From: Coptis chinensis
Taxonomy: Eukaryota > Streptophyta > Magnoliopsida > Ranunculales > Ranunculaceae
NCBI GenBank assembly: GCA_015680905.1
Contig: CM027377.1
Span: 58,425,501-58,489,500 of the forward strand
Direction: 5' to 3'
Length of the DNA stretch: 64,000 nucleotides
Shown: positions 44,838 through 57,032 of the stretch, one piece after another
Layout of the letters: every line of letters starts with the position of its first letter
Numbering within the stretch: the stretch's first letter is position 1
Translations under genes and position numbers: made by a program
The notes under the pieces: generated by a model
The model's input: only the letters and a program-made list of their open reading frames with translations
The model's database searches: none
What the model was told of the DNA's origin: nothing

Positions 44838-47800
44838 ATGGCTTGTGTGTCTAATTACATCCTTCCAAGGTGGAAGAGGAACCCATCCAGCTTCTTTGAT
44901 TGGAACAAACGCAAGGCAAATGAGGAAAAGCCACAGCCCAAGTACCATGACATTGATCTTCCCTTCTCACCTTCTCTGCTTAACAAAACTTTCTTACAAG
45001 GTACTCTATTTTATCTCTCACATACATCCACAACTCTTATACCTCATAGATGTTACTTTCTACTAGACCATGAAATTGGGTGAGTTATACAAACATAAAA
45101 ACCAAGTAGGAATATGTTAATGCGTTTATTGTTAAACTTTAGTTCACTAAATCATAGTTTTACAAATAAAATAACAATGACGATGTTCATTATTTGATAT
45201 TGTCATCCATAATATAATGGCTAAATCTATAGTGCGCAGGTCGTATGGTGTGCTGTCAAATCTGGGCCACTCATACCAAGGGGTGCGTGTGTATTGTATG
45301 GCAGAAGTACTGATCCAAAGGTCTATATCCTCTGCGCACCATACATCTCGCGCACTGAAGAAGTGCTCTAATATAATAGGTCAATTACATTCTTTTGAAT
45401 TTTAATAAGAGAACGGAATACAGAGTCACACAGACAATCTTTGTTGGAGACCAGAATTAATTTCAAGTCATGCACCGGCAATAACATGTCATGTGCCTCG
45501 GAATATAAAAAAGTAGATCAAACAGAATCATAATCAAACATGTTGAATTCTATGTTAGTGGTGATGTTAGGAGAGTTGTGACATTTATATATTAGATAAA
45601 CTAATAAGAAAAACAGAGAAGACTAGATGTTGATTAGGGTTAGAGAGTTCTTATATTTGAGATTATATTCTCTACCCAGAGTTACATACTTATACTAAAA
45701 CTAAAACATGATAATAGAAAACTACTAGATATGGATGTCCACATTTATAGAAACATGGGACTTTTCATATTAAACATATTCTAATAATGAAATATTCTAA
45801 CACTCCCCTTCAAGCTGTAATTATGCAAACTATGCAAATTACAGTTTGGATTACAAAAAATAAAATATAAGAATACTGCTCTCGACCCCTTTCGCATATA
45901 ACTGTCTTTAGTTGAAGAACTCGAACAACTGTTGAGACGTTCTGGAGGTGAAACTGTCGGTGTAGGCAATGACCTAACCTGAATACTAAAAGTGTACCAC
46001 AATCACAAACTGAAATCATAACACTGGTTTAGTGGCGCGCTGCTTGACTACTACTCACTCCATTCACTGTTATGGCTGTCATAATATAAATTGAAAACAA
46101 TAACATTGACTTGATGTGCACTTCTTGGCTGTTACTATTAATATCACAGTTAATGTTAATAAAATACTATTATGGGTACTCCTGAATACTGAATACTGGT
46201 GTAGTTATAACTTGACTGCTATCTGAATCCTGATGAGTGCAGTTTAGGCTTGACTGCTACTTGAAACATACTTGCAGTTAAGGCTTGACTGCTATCTAAA
46301 ACATACTTGCAGTTTAGGCGTGACTGCTACCTGAAACATACTTGCAGTTTAGGCGTGACTGCTACCTGAAACATACTTGCAGTTTGATAGGGTTATATAC
46401 TAAAAATATTACTTTTGTATTAACTCTAATTTTTTATATTTTGAATGAGAATCATATGGGCAAATGTTATGCATATTATATATGTTATTAGTTATATGCA
46501 TGTGTCTAATACTTTATGTTGTAGATGATATGGTGTGGATACACAGAAAATCATATCATCAGTACCTTATAAAGTATAAGTAATCGTTTACAACCTAGAT
46601 AGATTTGGATAAACCATTGGTACGGTTGTAGTATAATCTGGTATTAGTCTATCTTGACTATATAGGATTACACTAGTACACTTTATGTGTATTGAACATG
46701 ACAAAGTGAGGTTGTTTCTCTTTATACTGACTATATAAGAGAACAAACGTCTCTGTTATTATGAATGTTTGTCCTCTTAATCTGGATATAATAACGGGCA
46801 CTTACGTGCATTGTATATTGCTTTAAATCATCAATGAGTGAGATTCATTTATGAATCAACAAACTCGATGGATTGGGTAATGACATTATATGTAAGGTGT
46901 GTTGTTGATTATAGAAGGAATCCGTGTCCCGCAAGAAGTCGGGCTGATGATGTTCCCTTGAGGAGCTCATAAGGATTGTCATGTAAACCCTGCAGGTGGA
47001 TTTGATTCGACATGACAATGAAGTTGAGTGGTACTACTCAAGGACATAAGAAGTTGATTGATGTTGTTGTCAGTAACTTGACTTAATCAACAGACATTTG
47101 ATATCTTAAACACGGGGAGATCAACGAGCATATAATATGGAGTCCATAAATGCTGACACGTAATTTGGGATTAGGGCGGTAGTGCAACAATGACCTTTAC
47201 TGGAATAAGTCATTTGTTGACGGACTTGGGCCGTGTGTTCTGAGCGAACATGGGAAGCCCAAGCCCGTCAGGAGGCCCAACCCTAATTTCTCCTCATGGT
47301 CCCTGTTGTAGCCTATAAATAGAATCCTTTCTTCTTGGCCAAAATTCATTAGATTGAAAAGAGAGGCAAGGAAAGATAGATCCAAAATTGGATCTAGCTT
47401 TGTGAGAAAGAAGAGGGTTGGTAGATCGTTGCCCACACAACTTCCAATCTATTCTAAATGAATACAACAGAAGATCAAGGGGTTGATTGTTGATTCGGAT
47501 TCATAGCTATTGGATTCTCAGAGTTATCACAGCCGATTCAAAGGTATGTTTTCTATCCAAAATAGTGAGAACCCATTAATTCCGCTGCGCGTGGGTTTTC
47601 GCGGTTTGTAGACATTTGCATTCTGACATAACGGTTTCTATAGCAGTTAAGACTTGACTGCTACCTGAAACATACTTGCAGTTTAGGTGTGATTGCTACC
47701 TGAAACATACTTACAGTTTAGGCTTGACTGCTACCTGAAACATACTTGCAGTTAAGGACCTGAAACATACTTGCAGTTAAGGCTTGACTACTACCTGAAA

Positions 47801-50214
47801 CATACTTGTAGTTTAGGCGTGACTGCTACCTGAAACTAAAGATTGAATAGTGGATATGCCTTGTCATGAAGAGTTCGTCAAGGCATGCCGGAATATGGAG
47901 ACATAAGTACTCTTTCTCATACGTCTCCATATTTTTCTTCCCTTATATACTACTGAATGTCTTCATATCTCTCTATTCCCCCCCCTCAAGTTGAAATATA
48001 CAAGGCTGAGTAGGAACATACAAAGACTTGTCTATTCCGACTTGAACTTGAAATAGAGAAGACCAAATACTAACTTATACAACCAACCAATGCTCACTTC
48101 AAAAAACAATACTTTATACTCCAATACACAAAAAATAAAAAAATTCTAATAGAACATGCATCAAACAATACTCATTATAAAGGGTGAAGGGTGGGTCGCG
48201 CCTTTTTATGATTGCGAACTTCTGAAACAGTGGAAGATGGAAAGAATAATTCCTTGTGAGATAGAGGTCATGCGCCCCTATAATATTTCAAACAAACAAC
48301 TTGATCATGTTCTAGAAACTGAGACAGAAGACGACATCAATACTAACTGCGCGGAAGCTAGAAACCCAAATATCCATAATGACATACAAACAATACTACC
48401 CCTCCAATCCTGGATGAGAATGCAAACTACCTTCCAAAAGCTTGATACTTCAAAAATCTCAAAAACTAATGTGTGGAGGCATAGGCGTAGGCGCGCTCTT
48501 GGCAAGGCCAATTTCGAGCGCGTGCGCGCTCTCAGTACTGTTGTTTCGCGAAAGTTTTTTTTTTCTTTCTTTTACGGCATGGGCCCGTGCGCCTTTTAGG
48601 CCTGGCTATACTTGAGCGCATGCGCCTTTTCACTGGAAAAACGAATCAGTACATAGAAAACTTACTTATTTTTCACGGCATGGGCACGCAGCAGAAGGCT
48701 TAAACTTCGCGCGTGCGTGTCTCGTCCAATACTAATTTTAGAGACTGCGAGATACAGAGAGGTTGTGCCCCTCTTACAATACTAAGACGGAGAGGTTGTG
48801 GAAGAAGGAGATTCGAACCATAAAGAATAATGAGATGAGAGATTTCAGAACTTAGAATACTTAAACATGTCGATGAACAATACCGTGAACAGTGTCAGTG
48901 AACAGTAAATCCTTCCAGAGAAAGATTGAAACTTGAATTGAGATATAATAACTTCTTGTGAGAAATTCTTCTTCTTCTTGAAACTTGACTTGAATACTAT
49001 ACTGAAAAACTTGGTGAGGGATTCCTCTCTTAGCATACCACTGAACTTCGCTATGATACCATGTTAAATTCTATGTTAGTGGTGATGCTAGGAGAGTTGT
49101 GACATTGATATATTAGAGAAACCAAGAAGAAGAACAGAGAAAACTAGAAATTGATTAGGGTTAGAGAGTTCTTGTATCGGAGGTTATGTTCTCCACCCAG
49201 AATTACATACTTATACTAAAACTAAAACATGATAATAGAAACTACTAGATATGGATGTCCACACTTATAGAAACATGGGACTTTTCATATTGGACATATT
49301 CTAATATTGACATATTTTAACAAAACAACTAATTGATTGTTGTGCACCAATAATGCGTGCATGTTAGGGTTTGTCTCATGTATACATGTATACTGTGCAC
49401 GAAGCTGTTATTGCCCACATATATGCCAGGAATCTATTGGACTCTAGGTTGATAAGTCATGTGTCATGTTTCTTTCAAAGAAAAATTATAACAATTAAAG
49501 TAGATACGAAGCAGAGAATATCAAATTTTCTGCTATAATATCGGGTCTCCAAAATATATACAAGCATGATTTTTAATTACAAACAGTAACTGGTGTCTCA
49601 TTATGTTTCGTGACATTGATCAAGAAATAATTTAGAATTTCCTTACGTTTGTACTTGTTTTAACTTTTGAGGCCAAATTTTTGTAATGATCAGGTAGAGA
49701 ACTAAAATGCTGCTATACGGCCTCAAAAGATGGATTCAGTGCAACTTCATTTCACAATTGTTCCGACTTCAAGGGGCCTTGTGTAGTGATTGGTTACACA
49801 AACAAGTCATTCAAGTTTGGCGCATTTAATCCGGAAGGTTACAGGAGTACAGATGATTACTATGACTCATTTGATGCATTTCTGTTTTACTGGATAGACA
49901 ATGAGGAAATCAAACCTATTATCCTACCCAAAGTAGGGGGGAATGGTGCTGCGCTATTCGACTACGCTAGGGGTGGGCCTCAATTTGGGGCAGATGGGCT
50001 TCTTATTGGGCCACCTTTGGCACCGGTAATGGGTGGGTTCGCTGGACCGGATACAAATTCAGGTGTTGGTGATCTCAGGCAGGCTAAATCAAGGTTGGGG
50101 TTGTCATATGCCAAGAGGAAGGATGGGAAGGAGTCTTTGTTTGGGGATGAGTCAAGAGCAACCCTAGAAGAAGTTCAAGTCTTTTGTAGTCCTTACATCG
50201 CAAGTTTATATTGA
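44838..50214 (+). CDS. TLDc-domain protein, two exons split by a 4.7 kb intron
   Basis: Exon 1 (44838-45000) and exon 2 (49694-50214) join in phase at CAAG/GT and CAG/GT to give 227 aa. Exon 1 encodes [12 protein letters not shown] and [14 protein letters not shown]. Exon 2 continues at once with [20 protein letters not shown], the TLDc core ([30 protein letters not shown]) and a conserved plant tail ([20 protein letters not shown], then [20 protein letters not shown]). TLDc proteins of animals act against oxidative stress and bind the V-ATPase; the plant subgroup is little known. An in-frame TGA precedes the ATG, so 44838 is the first Met unless an upstream exon exists. The intron 45001-49693 holds nested retroelements. 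No internal stop was found. Confidence 0.82.
45541..45802 (-). repeat. 3' LTR of intronic Copia-like element
   Basis: Pairs with 49062-49322; many substitutions suggest a moderately old insertion. Confidence 0.88.
46236..47840. repeat. 35 bp minisatellite, split by an insertion
   Basis: Units of the form GCAGTTTAGGCGTGACTGCT + ACCTGAAACATACTT repeat about four times up to 46384 and about five times from 47643 to about 47840. The break at GCAGTT is caused by the insertion at 46385-47642. Confidence 0.85.
46385..47642 (+). mobile_element. Probable solo LTR nested in the minisatellite
   Basis: 1,258 bp starting TGATAGGGTTATATACTAAA and flanked by GCAGTT on both sides (46379-46384 and 47643-47648). 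It has a TATA-type promoter (CTATAAATAGAATCC near 47314) and no coding capacity, and its opening resembles large Copia LTRs. The ends are not a perfect TG...CA, so the exact borders are uncertain; a 5 or 6 bp target duplication is possible. Confidence 0.62.
49062..49322 (-). repeat. 5' LTR of intronic Copia-like element
   Basis: Pairs with 45541-45802. The primer-binding site adjoins at 49050-49061. Confidence 0.88.
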
Positions 50215-50764
50215 CATCAATAATGTAAATTACTTATACAGAGAACATTGATTCTACATTACAGGAAATTGATTTGTGTTTTGTTCATATGCCATGCATT
50301 ATGTAATTTTGTATAAACACCTGTCCTTTCTAATTCTTTTTATGCTAAATGAGCTTTGTCTTGTGTATTTTTCATGCTAAATGAACTAAGCATCGCAAAT
50401 CCTCACAGCTGCTTTTTCAATGTTTAATGGCATAAATCAATCGAAATCTGTTTTCTGGTGAAAAAAAACAAGCTCAAGCAGTCGAGGCTATAAGCATGTA
50501 TGTTGGGACATTTGGACTTCACACCACCTTGGGCTTTCTAATACAAGTTGGGAACCGCCCACCACATTACCTGGGACTCTGGGAGAAGCGGACTCTCGGG
50601 AAAAACGTAGGATGAAATTCCAAACATTAAATAGGATTGATCATGAGATCATCACGTTCCCTGTTATAGACACTACACAAAATCTGTACTAATTTAGTAA
50701 TTAACGTATTCCCAAATCTCTATGTCTCTCTCTCACTCAAAGGCCCAAGAACACCATTAGCATC
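50215..50764. other. Intergenic between TLDc gene and ALMT copy 2
   Basis: Contains the TLDc 3' end and the ALMT promoter. No clear TATA box was found; a CT-rich tract (CTCTCTCTCACTC) lies about 40 bases before the ATG. Confidence 0.5.
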
Positions 50765-53700
50765 ATGGACACAAAACAAGGTAATGACAACGTGATTGAA
50801 GATCAAACATCAAAAGCAGAACCACCAGACTTGGGGCTCAAGAAATTGCTAACCAACATGAAACAAGTTAAAAATCATGTAAACAAATTTGTATCTAGCA
50901 TGCATGTTGAAAAGCATGCTAAGAGATTGAAGGAGTGGGTTATAGTAGTGAAAGATGAAGTTTTCAAGGCAGGGAAAGAAGACCCTAGAAGGATGGTACA
51001 TTCTGTAAAAGTGGGCTTAGCACTTGCTTTTGCTTCTCTGCTTTATTTGTTGGATCCTGTTTTCAATGGTATTGGAAAGAATGCTATTTGGGCTGTTCTT
51101 ACTGTCATTCAACTTCTCGAGTTCACTGCAGGTATGTCCTATTTTTTTAATTTTCTTGTAATGTTATTATTTTTTCTATTACTTTTTTAAGTAGGAGTAT
51201 TGTGCGTTTATTTATTTGATATATATGCATGTCATGGACAGGTGAGACTTTGTACAAGGGAGTCAATAGAGGGATCGGAACGTTGGCTGCAATATCTCTG
51301 GCGTTTCTTTTGGAGATAATTGCTCGGCACTTTAACAAAGTTGGTTGTGCCTTCTTTATAGGCATTTCAACCTTGATAATAGGTGAGTTGAACTCATCTC
51401 GCATTACTAGATTATAGCTTACTGCTGTTTAAACTTGTAAGCATAGCTCTTTTAGTATCCTGCTGTTTAACACAGCCACTTATACCCATAGATTTGAAAA
51501 GTTGCATAATTTATTAGTAATTTGCTTAAAGTGCTTAAAATGGGCAAACTTGGCACTCTTGTTCAATTACTGTGTTGCATATGCTCTTGCACCCACAGAC
51601 GTTGAATCCTGGTTCCGTCACTGCTTGTTGTACCCATGTTTCTCATAAAGCCTTTTTTTCACCGTTGAATTCATCTTTGCGCTATTGTTAGAATGAGATT
51701 CTGCAATGTTTTGTTGTACAATCCACACCATAAATCCTGTAAGTATACGTGATATCATGACTTTTGATGAATGAGTTAGTTTGGGGAATTCGTGTAAAAC
51801 ATTGAGAAGTGTTAAAATTTTGTCCATGTTGAAAAGTATTAACTTTTTGTACATTTAAGAGATGAGGACACTTTGCAGAAAATATATCATGGCTCATATA
51901 TCATAACCTTCTGATACTTGCAAATGCTGTATTTTACAAAATACTAAGCAGGAGTAGTAAACTGGGACGAATCCAGTTTTTATTAGAAAAGAGCAATAAT
52001 GATTATTTAGACATCCAAGAAGACCTAGGGACAGAGATCAAATTATACTGTGGAAAGATCTATGTACACGATCCAACTGCCTAAACTGTAAATTAATTAT
52101 ATATAGATTACATATAGTTACATAGCGGTACAACCAATTCCTTCTCTATGGGTTGCTTCTACCATAGGGTCATGCATCATTTTGTTGTTCTGTAATGTAT
52201 ATGGTTAGGACTGAAGAGTCCATAAAATTGACCTAAGTCTCTATGTGTCCAACTACAGTACTGTAATTTTCAGAACTTTAGAACATTGCTGGATGGATGG
52301 GCTACTACTCTTACTTGTAACTTGCTTATTTCTGGACAGGTTCATCTACTACGTATGCAAGATTCATCTCGTCCCTCAGAATCTACGACCATGGAGTGAA
52401 TGTCTTTCTTTTGACATTTAATACGTTAATAGCTTCCGGTTACCATGACCAGACTGTTTGGAAGATGATGTTGCAGCGTATCTATGCCATTGGTATAGGC
52501 TTTATCATTTGTCTGATTGTAAGCGCTTTTATACTTCCCCACTGGTCTGGTGAAGATCTTCAGAATTCCATTACAAAAAAGTTTGAAGTGTTGGCAGAAT
52601 TAGTAGAAGGTACCGCAACCTTATCTATCGCAGTAGCATATGCATCTTCATATATGCAAAAAATTCAGCTTAGCGTAAATTGTTTTTAAGATGGAAAGGT
52701 TCACTAGGAATCATATATCTAACTGGTTGCAATGTAAATCCTGCAGCACACGTAAAGGAGTATTTTCAGGAAAAGAATGCTAAAGAAGACAGTACCAAAT
52801 CCACCAAGGACTCCTCCGCAGAGAAAGTCTACCAAGAGATCTTAGAGAACACATCAGCAGATGAATCATTGGTATGCATTGTTGTACACATTTTATAATT
52901 TATTAGCATCTGGTATAGTCAAGTTTATAACAAAATGTTACACTCTGGATGTCAGGCAACTTTTGCAGGATGGGAGCCTCGTCATTTGAAATTTGGTTAT
53001 CCATGGCATCAGTATTTGCAGCTAGAGAGTGCTCTTCACCATTTTGGTCACAATATTTTTGCTTTAAATGGCTGTTTGAAATCTCAAATTCAGGTAACGT
53101 GATTCGTACTATATGTTGCATAAAGAAATTGATGAAGAGCCTGGACAGAGTTTTACTGTTTGAACCTCACTTGAAATGTTGAATTAAAATGAACACCAGT
53201 CATGACATCTTGATTTACTGTTTTCAAAAAATTTCTAACCATCCATGTTCTTGTGGTATCAGCATTTTAGTTTTCATCAAATAATTATGCATGATTCACA
53301 TACTCAACTCAAGGTACACGGTTGTTTCAACAGAATACAAACTTAGGGAATAAAAAAGCTTCAGTTTCTAGATGAAATAATTGCAAGGCTCAAACCGTGC
53401 TTTGCCTCACATATCATCACTTTGTGCTTACACTTCTAATGTTTTGCCTCAGGCTCCTCAATCAGTTAGAGCTCTATTTAGAGAACCATGCGAGCAAGTT
53501 GCAAAGGAAGTCGTAAACGTTCTTGGGAAACTAGCTGACGCCATAAGAAATCATCAGCATTGTTCACCACACATATCTAATCAGCTTCACAAAGCACTGC
53601 AAGAACTCAATGCTTCAATTAAATCCCAACCTCGACTCTGTCTCACCTCAAAGCCAATTCAAGACACCGAAGTGTACAAGCCCATGGAGTTTGTCAGACA

Positions 53701-53995
53701 GCAAAGCAAAAGGCAAGCTGTAGAACAGTCAAAAGAGGAAAGTGTTAAGATAGCTAACCAGACAGAGAGTAAAACTGTAATGGCGTGTCTAGAATTTTGC
53801 AAGGCGCTTCCTTTTGCTGCTTTTGCTTCACTGCTAGTAGAGACAGCGGCAAGGCTTGACCTCCTGATTGAAGAAGTAGAAGAGCTGGGAAATGTGGCAC
53901 AGTTTAAAGGATTCCATGAAGATACAGCTATTGAAATTGTTGTTACTAGTCAGGACACATATAGTAAAGGAAACCAGAAACCACTCTCTAAATAG
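50765..53995 (+). CDS. Aluminium-activated malate transporter family protein (ALMT), copy 2
   Basis: Six exons: 50765-51131, 51242-51382, 52340-52609, 52747-52871, 52956-53093 and 53453-53995 give 527 aa. Intron positions and phases match copy 1, and exon 2 is the same length (141 bp). It has membrane helices at about residues 80-255 (HSVKVGLALAFASLLYLLDP, NAIWAVLTVIQLLEFTAG, HGVNVFLLTFNTLIASGY) and the WEP motif at W307-E308-P309. The N-terminus is about 30 residues longer than in copy 1 and lysine-rich. The copies differ at many residues, so the duplication is not recent. A different subcellular site or anion preference is possible but not shown by sequence. Confidence 0.9.
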
Positions 53996-56900
53996 TACGC
54001 GGAAGGTGTAAAACCTAATTGGCACATTGTCACCCAGACTAATGATGGAGACAAAAATCAAATGTATTTGTTGGATAGTTTTGTAAATAAGGTGTTGTAC
54101 ATACATTAGTTGATCCTAGTTGTATATCAAATCCATTAATGTTGGGTTTTTGTCAATTAAAGTCCTTAACCACCGGATACCTGTACGTTAACTTAAAATT
54201 TAGTTTATTAATAGTAGTGTTTGTTTCACCATCATATCCCTGGTATTAGATCGCCAGGATGTAGTGTTGTTCAAAGGGAAATAAAATCTTGTTGGTTTTT
54301 TCTTTCCTTTTGACTGCTTTATTGAAACATACAGATAATCCTGAGAGTAAACAAAAAATGGCACAAAAACTATACTTGATATAAGGAGGGCTTTTTCTTT
54401 TTTTTAGCATTGTAACCGTTATTTCAACTGGAATTGAAGTACCTATAATATGGAAAGTAATCTACACAAGATAGTATTTCTCTTCATGTTTATATTAGTC
54501 ACTATCTCTGTCGAAAGCTCCCAGATCGAGTAGCATCTACGTACAGTTATAACCTACTCTTGCCAATGAGTGTGTGCTACACAGTTCTAAACTTTAATAA
54601 TCTGAGCAAAAGTACATGCTTCAATGGGAGAGACAAGTATGGGATTCTTGACTTCTTGTTCAATTTCTGTTAGGAAGTACCACTCGCAACATTTTTTGCA
54701 AGTGTTTTTGTGGTCAACCAGTACGTGGATGCAGGGTCTGTTTATGCAACAGAGGAAATGAAACCCACTTGGAGTCTTGGTGTCGAAAAACAAACTCGTC
54801 TATGCTTATGCAAATTCTGTTTCATAACACAAATTATTGATTCCATTTCTCTGATGCATTCAGGGTGTCATCTCAGATAGTCAGATGTCGTTCAAGTACT
54901 GCATGAAGCAAGTGGTAGTATATCTGTTTATCTACGTGCTTTTTCATATTTCGTCTTTTGTATGGGATTTGCAGATTTACAAGTATGAAATTTGTCTTGT
55001 ATCTATATAATAAGCTAGGGTTTTCTTGGCACTAAAAGACAAAATTATATACAGAGGACGATCCAGATCGAATCTAGAACCATCAAACGGCTACTGTGCT
55101 CTTCTTTTCCCTGAGATATGCGTTGGCAACTATTAACTAAATATGTCACAAAGTTGATCCATGAGCCGAAACGGCTGTAACGCCAACAGGTCAACAGTTC
55201 GAGTCGCTCTAACATCATTTTGTGTTTTGTTTTGTTTATTGCAACAACATAAAATTGATTAAAACAAATATTGCTAATGGGGTGAATCGAACTCGGGAAC
55301 CAGTTCCCAAAGGCCAGCAGTCAAACCAGTGTGTTGAATACTCAGTGATGCAAACATCTTGGAGTAAAATCATCCTATTCGTTGTCTTAGAATTTACTCA
55401 TGGAGGTATTGAATGCATGCCCAAACATGATTGCAACCAGTGCCGAAGGCCTTTAATGCATAGGTGAAACGTGGCGAAGGCATGCGGGTGAGTGTCTTTA
55501 AGACACGGGGCATATTCTAGTTCTAAATAGGGAAAAGTGTCCTTATATGAACTTGTCAAATCAGTCATTTGATCTTGCGACATTTTTACTTATCAATAAT
55601 AAAAAATGACGCAACAAGAGATAAGTTGGGCGGTGTTCTGGATTCCAAGCTTGAGGCTGTGGATTTTATCCGATATAGCTACTGAAAAAGAACACCCTTT
55701 TTTATATGCTGCTCCAGATATATTGATTTATAATGACATGGCGGCTACTGGATAGGCTTGGGGATGCAACTATGTGACAGGCGGGCAGCATTTATTCCAA
55801 CTGACTTTCATGAGAAGGAGTATTGTGTTGGTGACTAGTTGTCCTTTAAAGTAATTACCTAAAGAACTATAACCTACTTTGATTCTTCAGAAAAGGAGAT
55901 CGAGGTTAAGTGGAAAAAAATATGCGCTGCATCACATAATATTTTCACAGTTATTTCACATGAAGTAGCGCTCGAGTAAGGTCATTATCTTCATTGTAAT
56001 TTGTAAACGTATTCCTTTGAGAAGAGGAATATGCTTACATTTATTGACTTAAGTGCTTTTGATGATTATATTAGTTTACCCAATTGAATACTTCAGAAAA
56101 CCCTAGGAAAAAAACTCAAGTAACTTCTAAACTATGCCATTGAAACCTAATGCAATAACTTCACTATACCTATGCCTGGATTAGTCCTTGATAGGTGATA
56201 ATACGGTACCTAGAAGACTCTCTGTGTTTGTTTCATGCCATGTGTGCGTCTATTGCCGTTCTCGCACTCTTGTTTCCCCCCCCCCCCCTAAGGTCGATGA
56301 AGAAGGTTCCTCACAGTCTGTATGCACTACTGCAAAGCCCTTGACATGGACTCCAATTAAACTTGTCGCTGAAAAATGCAATTTGGATTCATTTTGATAT
56401 CCACACATGTAGGTAAGACGAAAATGAGGACAGTATTGTTCAAGAAACTAATTGGGAACTCTACCAGATCGAACAAATGCCCATCCATAGTGTATTATCT
56501 CCAAACATGATTCCATAAGAGCTAAGAAATAGATAATACATCTATTAGAGAAATCATATAAATTCATGTTCCCTTACCTATAATACAGCCGACTACATAT
56601 GCAATGGAAAGAAATATACATGAACCTCAAATAAAACTTACATAAGAAGCTATTACCAAAGAAACAGTCTCGGCTGCAAATCGTTAATAGTGATTGTCAC
56701 AGGGAGATCTTTGTTACTACCTTACGAATAAAGTGCTGGGATTGGTACTATATTCAGAGAGCAATCGTTAAAAGTTGTTGTCTCAGAGATCCAAATTATT
56801 TAGATAACCACTGCTGTGGTACGTCCCCAGTGATACAGGGGTAAAGCTAGCCAGCAGATACTTCTGGGCCATTACTTCATATCATAATTGCTAAGTTGTC

Positions 56901-57032
56901 TTCTAGTGACCATAAGCTGCCTAGGTCCCCCAGACTCCCATCCCCACTAGCTTGTCGACAAATCGGAGGAGATGACATTGGGTTCCAAGCTTCAAACCCT
57001 GCATTTAAAGTACAGATGAGCTTTAAGGATCT
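53996..57032. other. Intergenic between ALMT copy 2 and NAC gene
   Basis: No gene is recognised in about 3 kb. It holds a run of 12 C at about 56277-56288 and a few short open frames without similarity. Confidence 0.5.

Larger units (their letters stand above)
45541..49322 (-). mobile_element. Small Copia-like LTR element in TLDc intron, non-coding
   Basis: LTR 45541-45802 (262 bp) and LTR 49062-49322 (261 bp) are clear direct repeats starting TGTT and ending AACA. AAACA flanks both sides (45536-45540 and 49323-49327). On the minus strand the primer-binding site TGGTATCATAGC (49061-49050) and the polypurine CAGCTTGAAGGGGAG (45803-45817) are in the right places, so the 5' LTR is the right one. 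I see no gag or pol domain. The internal part holds a 35 bp minisatellite and a nested probable solo LTR. It is a non-autonomous element opposite in direction to the host gene. Confidence 0.88.

Noticed and set aside
46790-46830. CGGGCACTTACGTGCATTG as another Helitron 3' end
   Set aside because: It resembles the hairpin at 3145 but no CTAG follows at the right distance, and it lies within the probable solo LTR.
48156-48599. 147-codon open frame inside the intronic Copia-like element
   Set aside because: No gag, protease, integrase or RT motif is visible. It is basic and low in complexity near its end, so it is left as non-coding element sequence.
55140-55215. tRNA-like phrase (GTTCGAGTCGCTC) after GCCGAAACGGC
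   Set aside because: The B-box-like sequence is there, but no acceptor stem or anticodon arm could be paired around it, so I do not call a tRNA. It may be an old SINE or chance.
55360-55410. ALMT-like peptide (IILFVVLEFTHGG) downstream of ALMT copy 2
   Set aside because: It loosely recalls the end of ALMT exon 1 but covers only about a dozen residues, has no donor site at the expected place, and no other ALMT exons follow.
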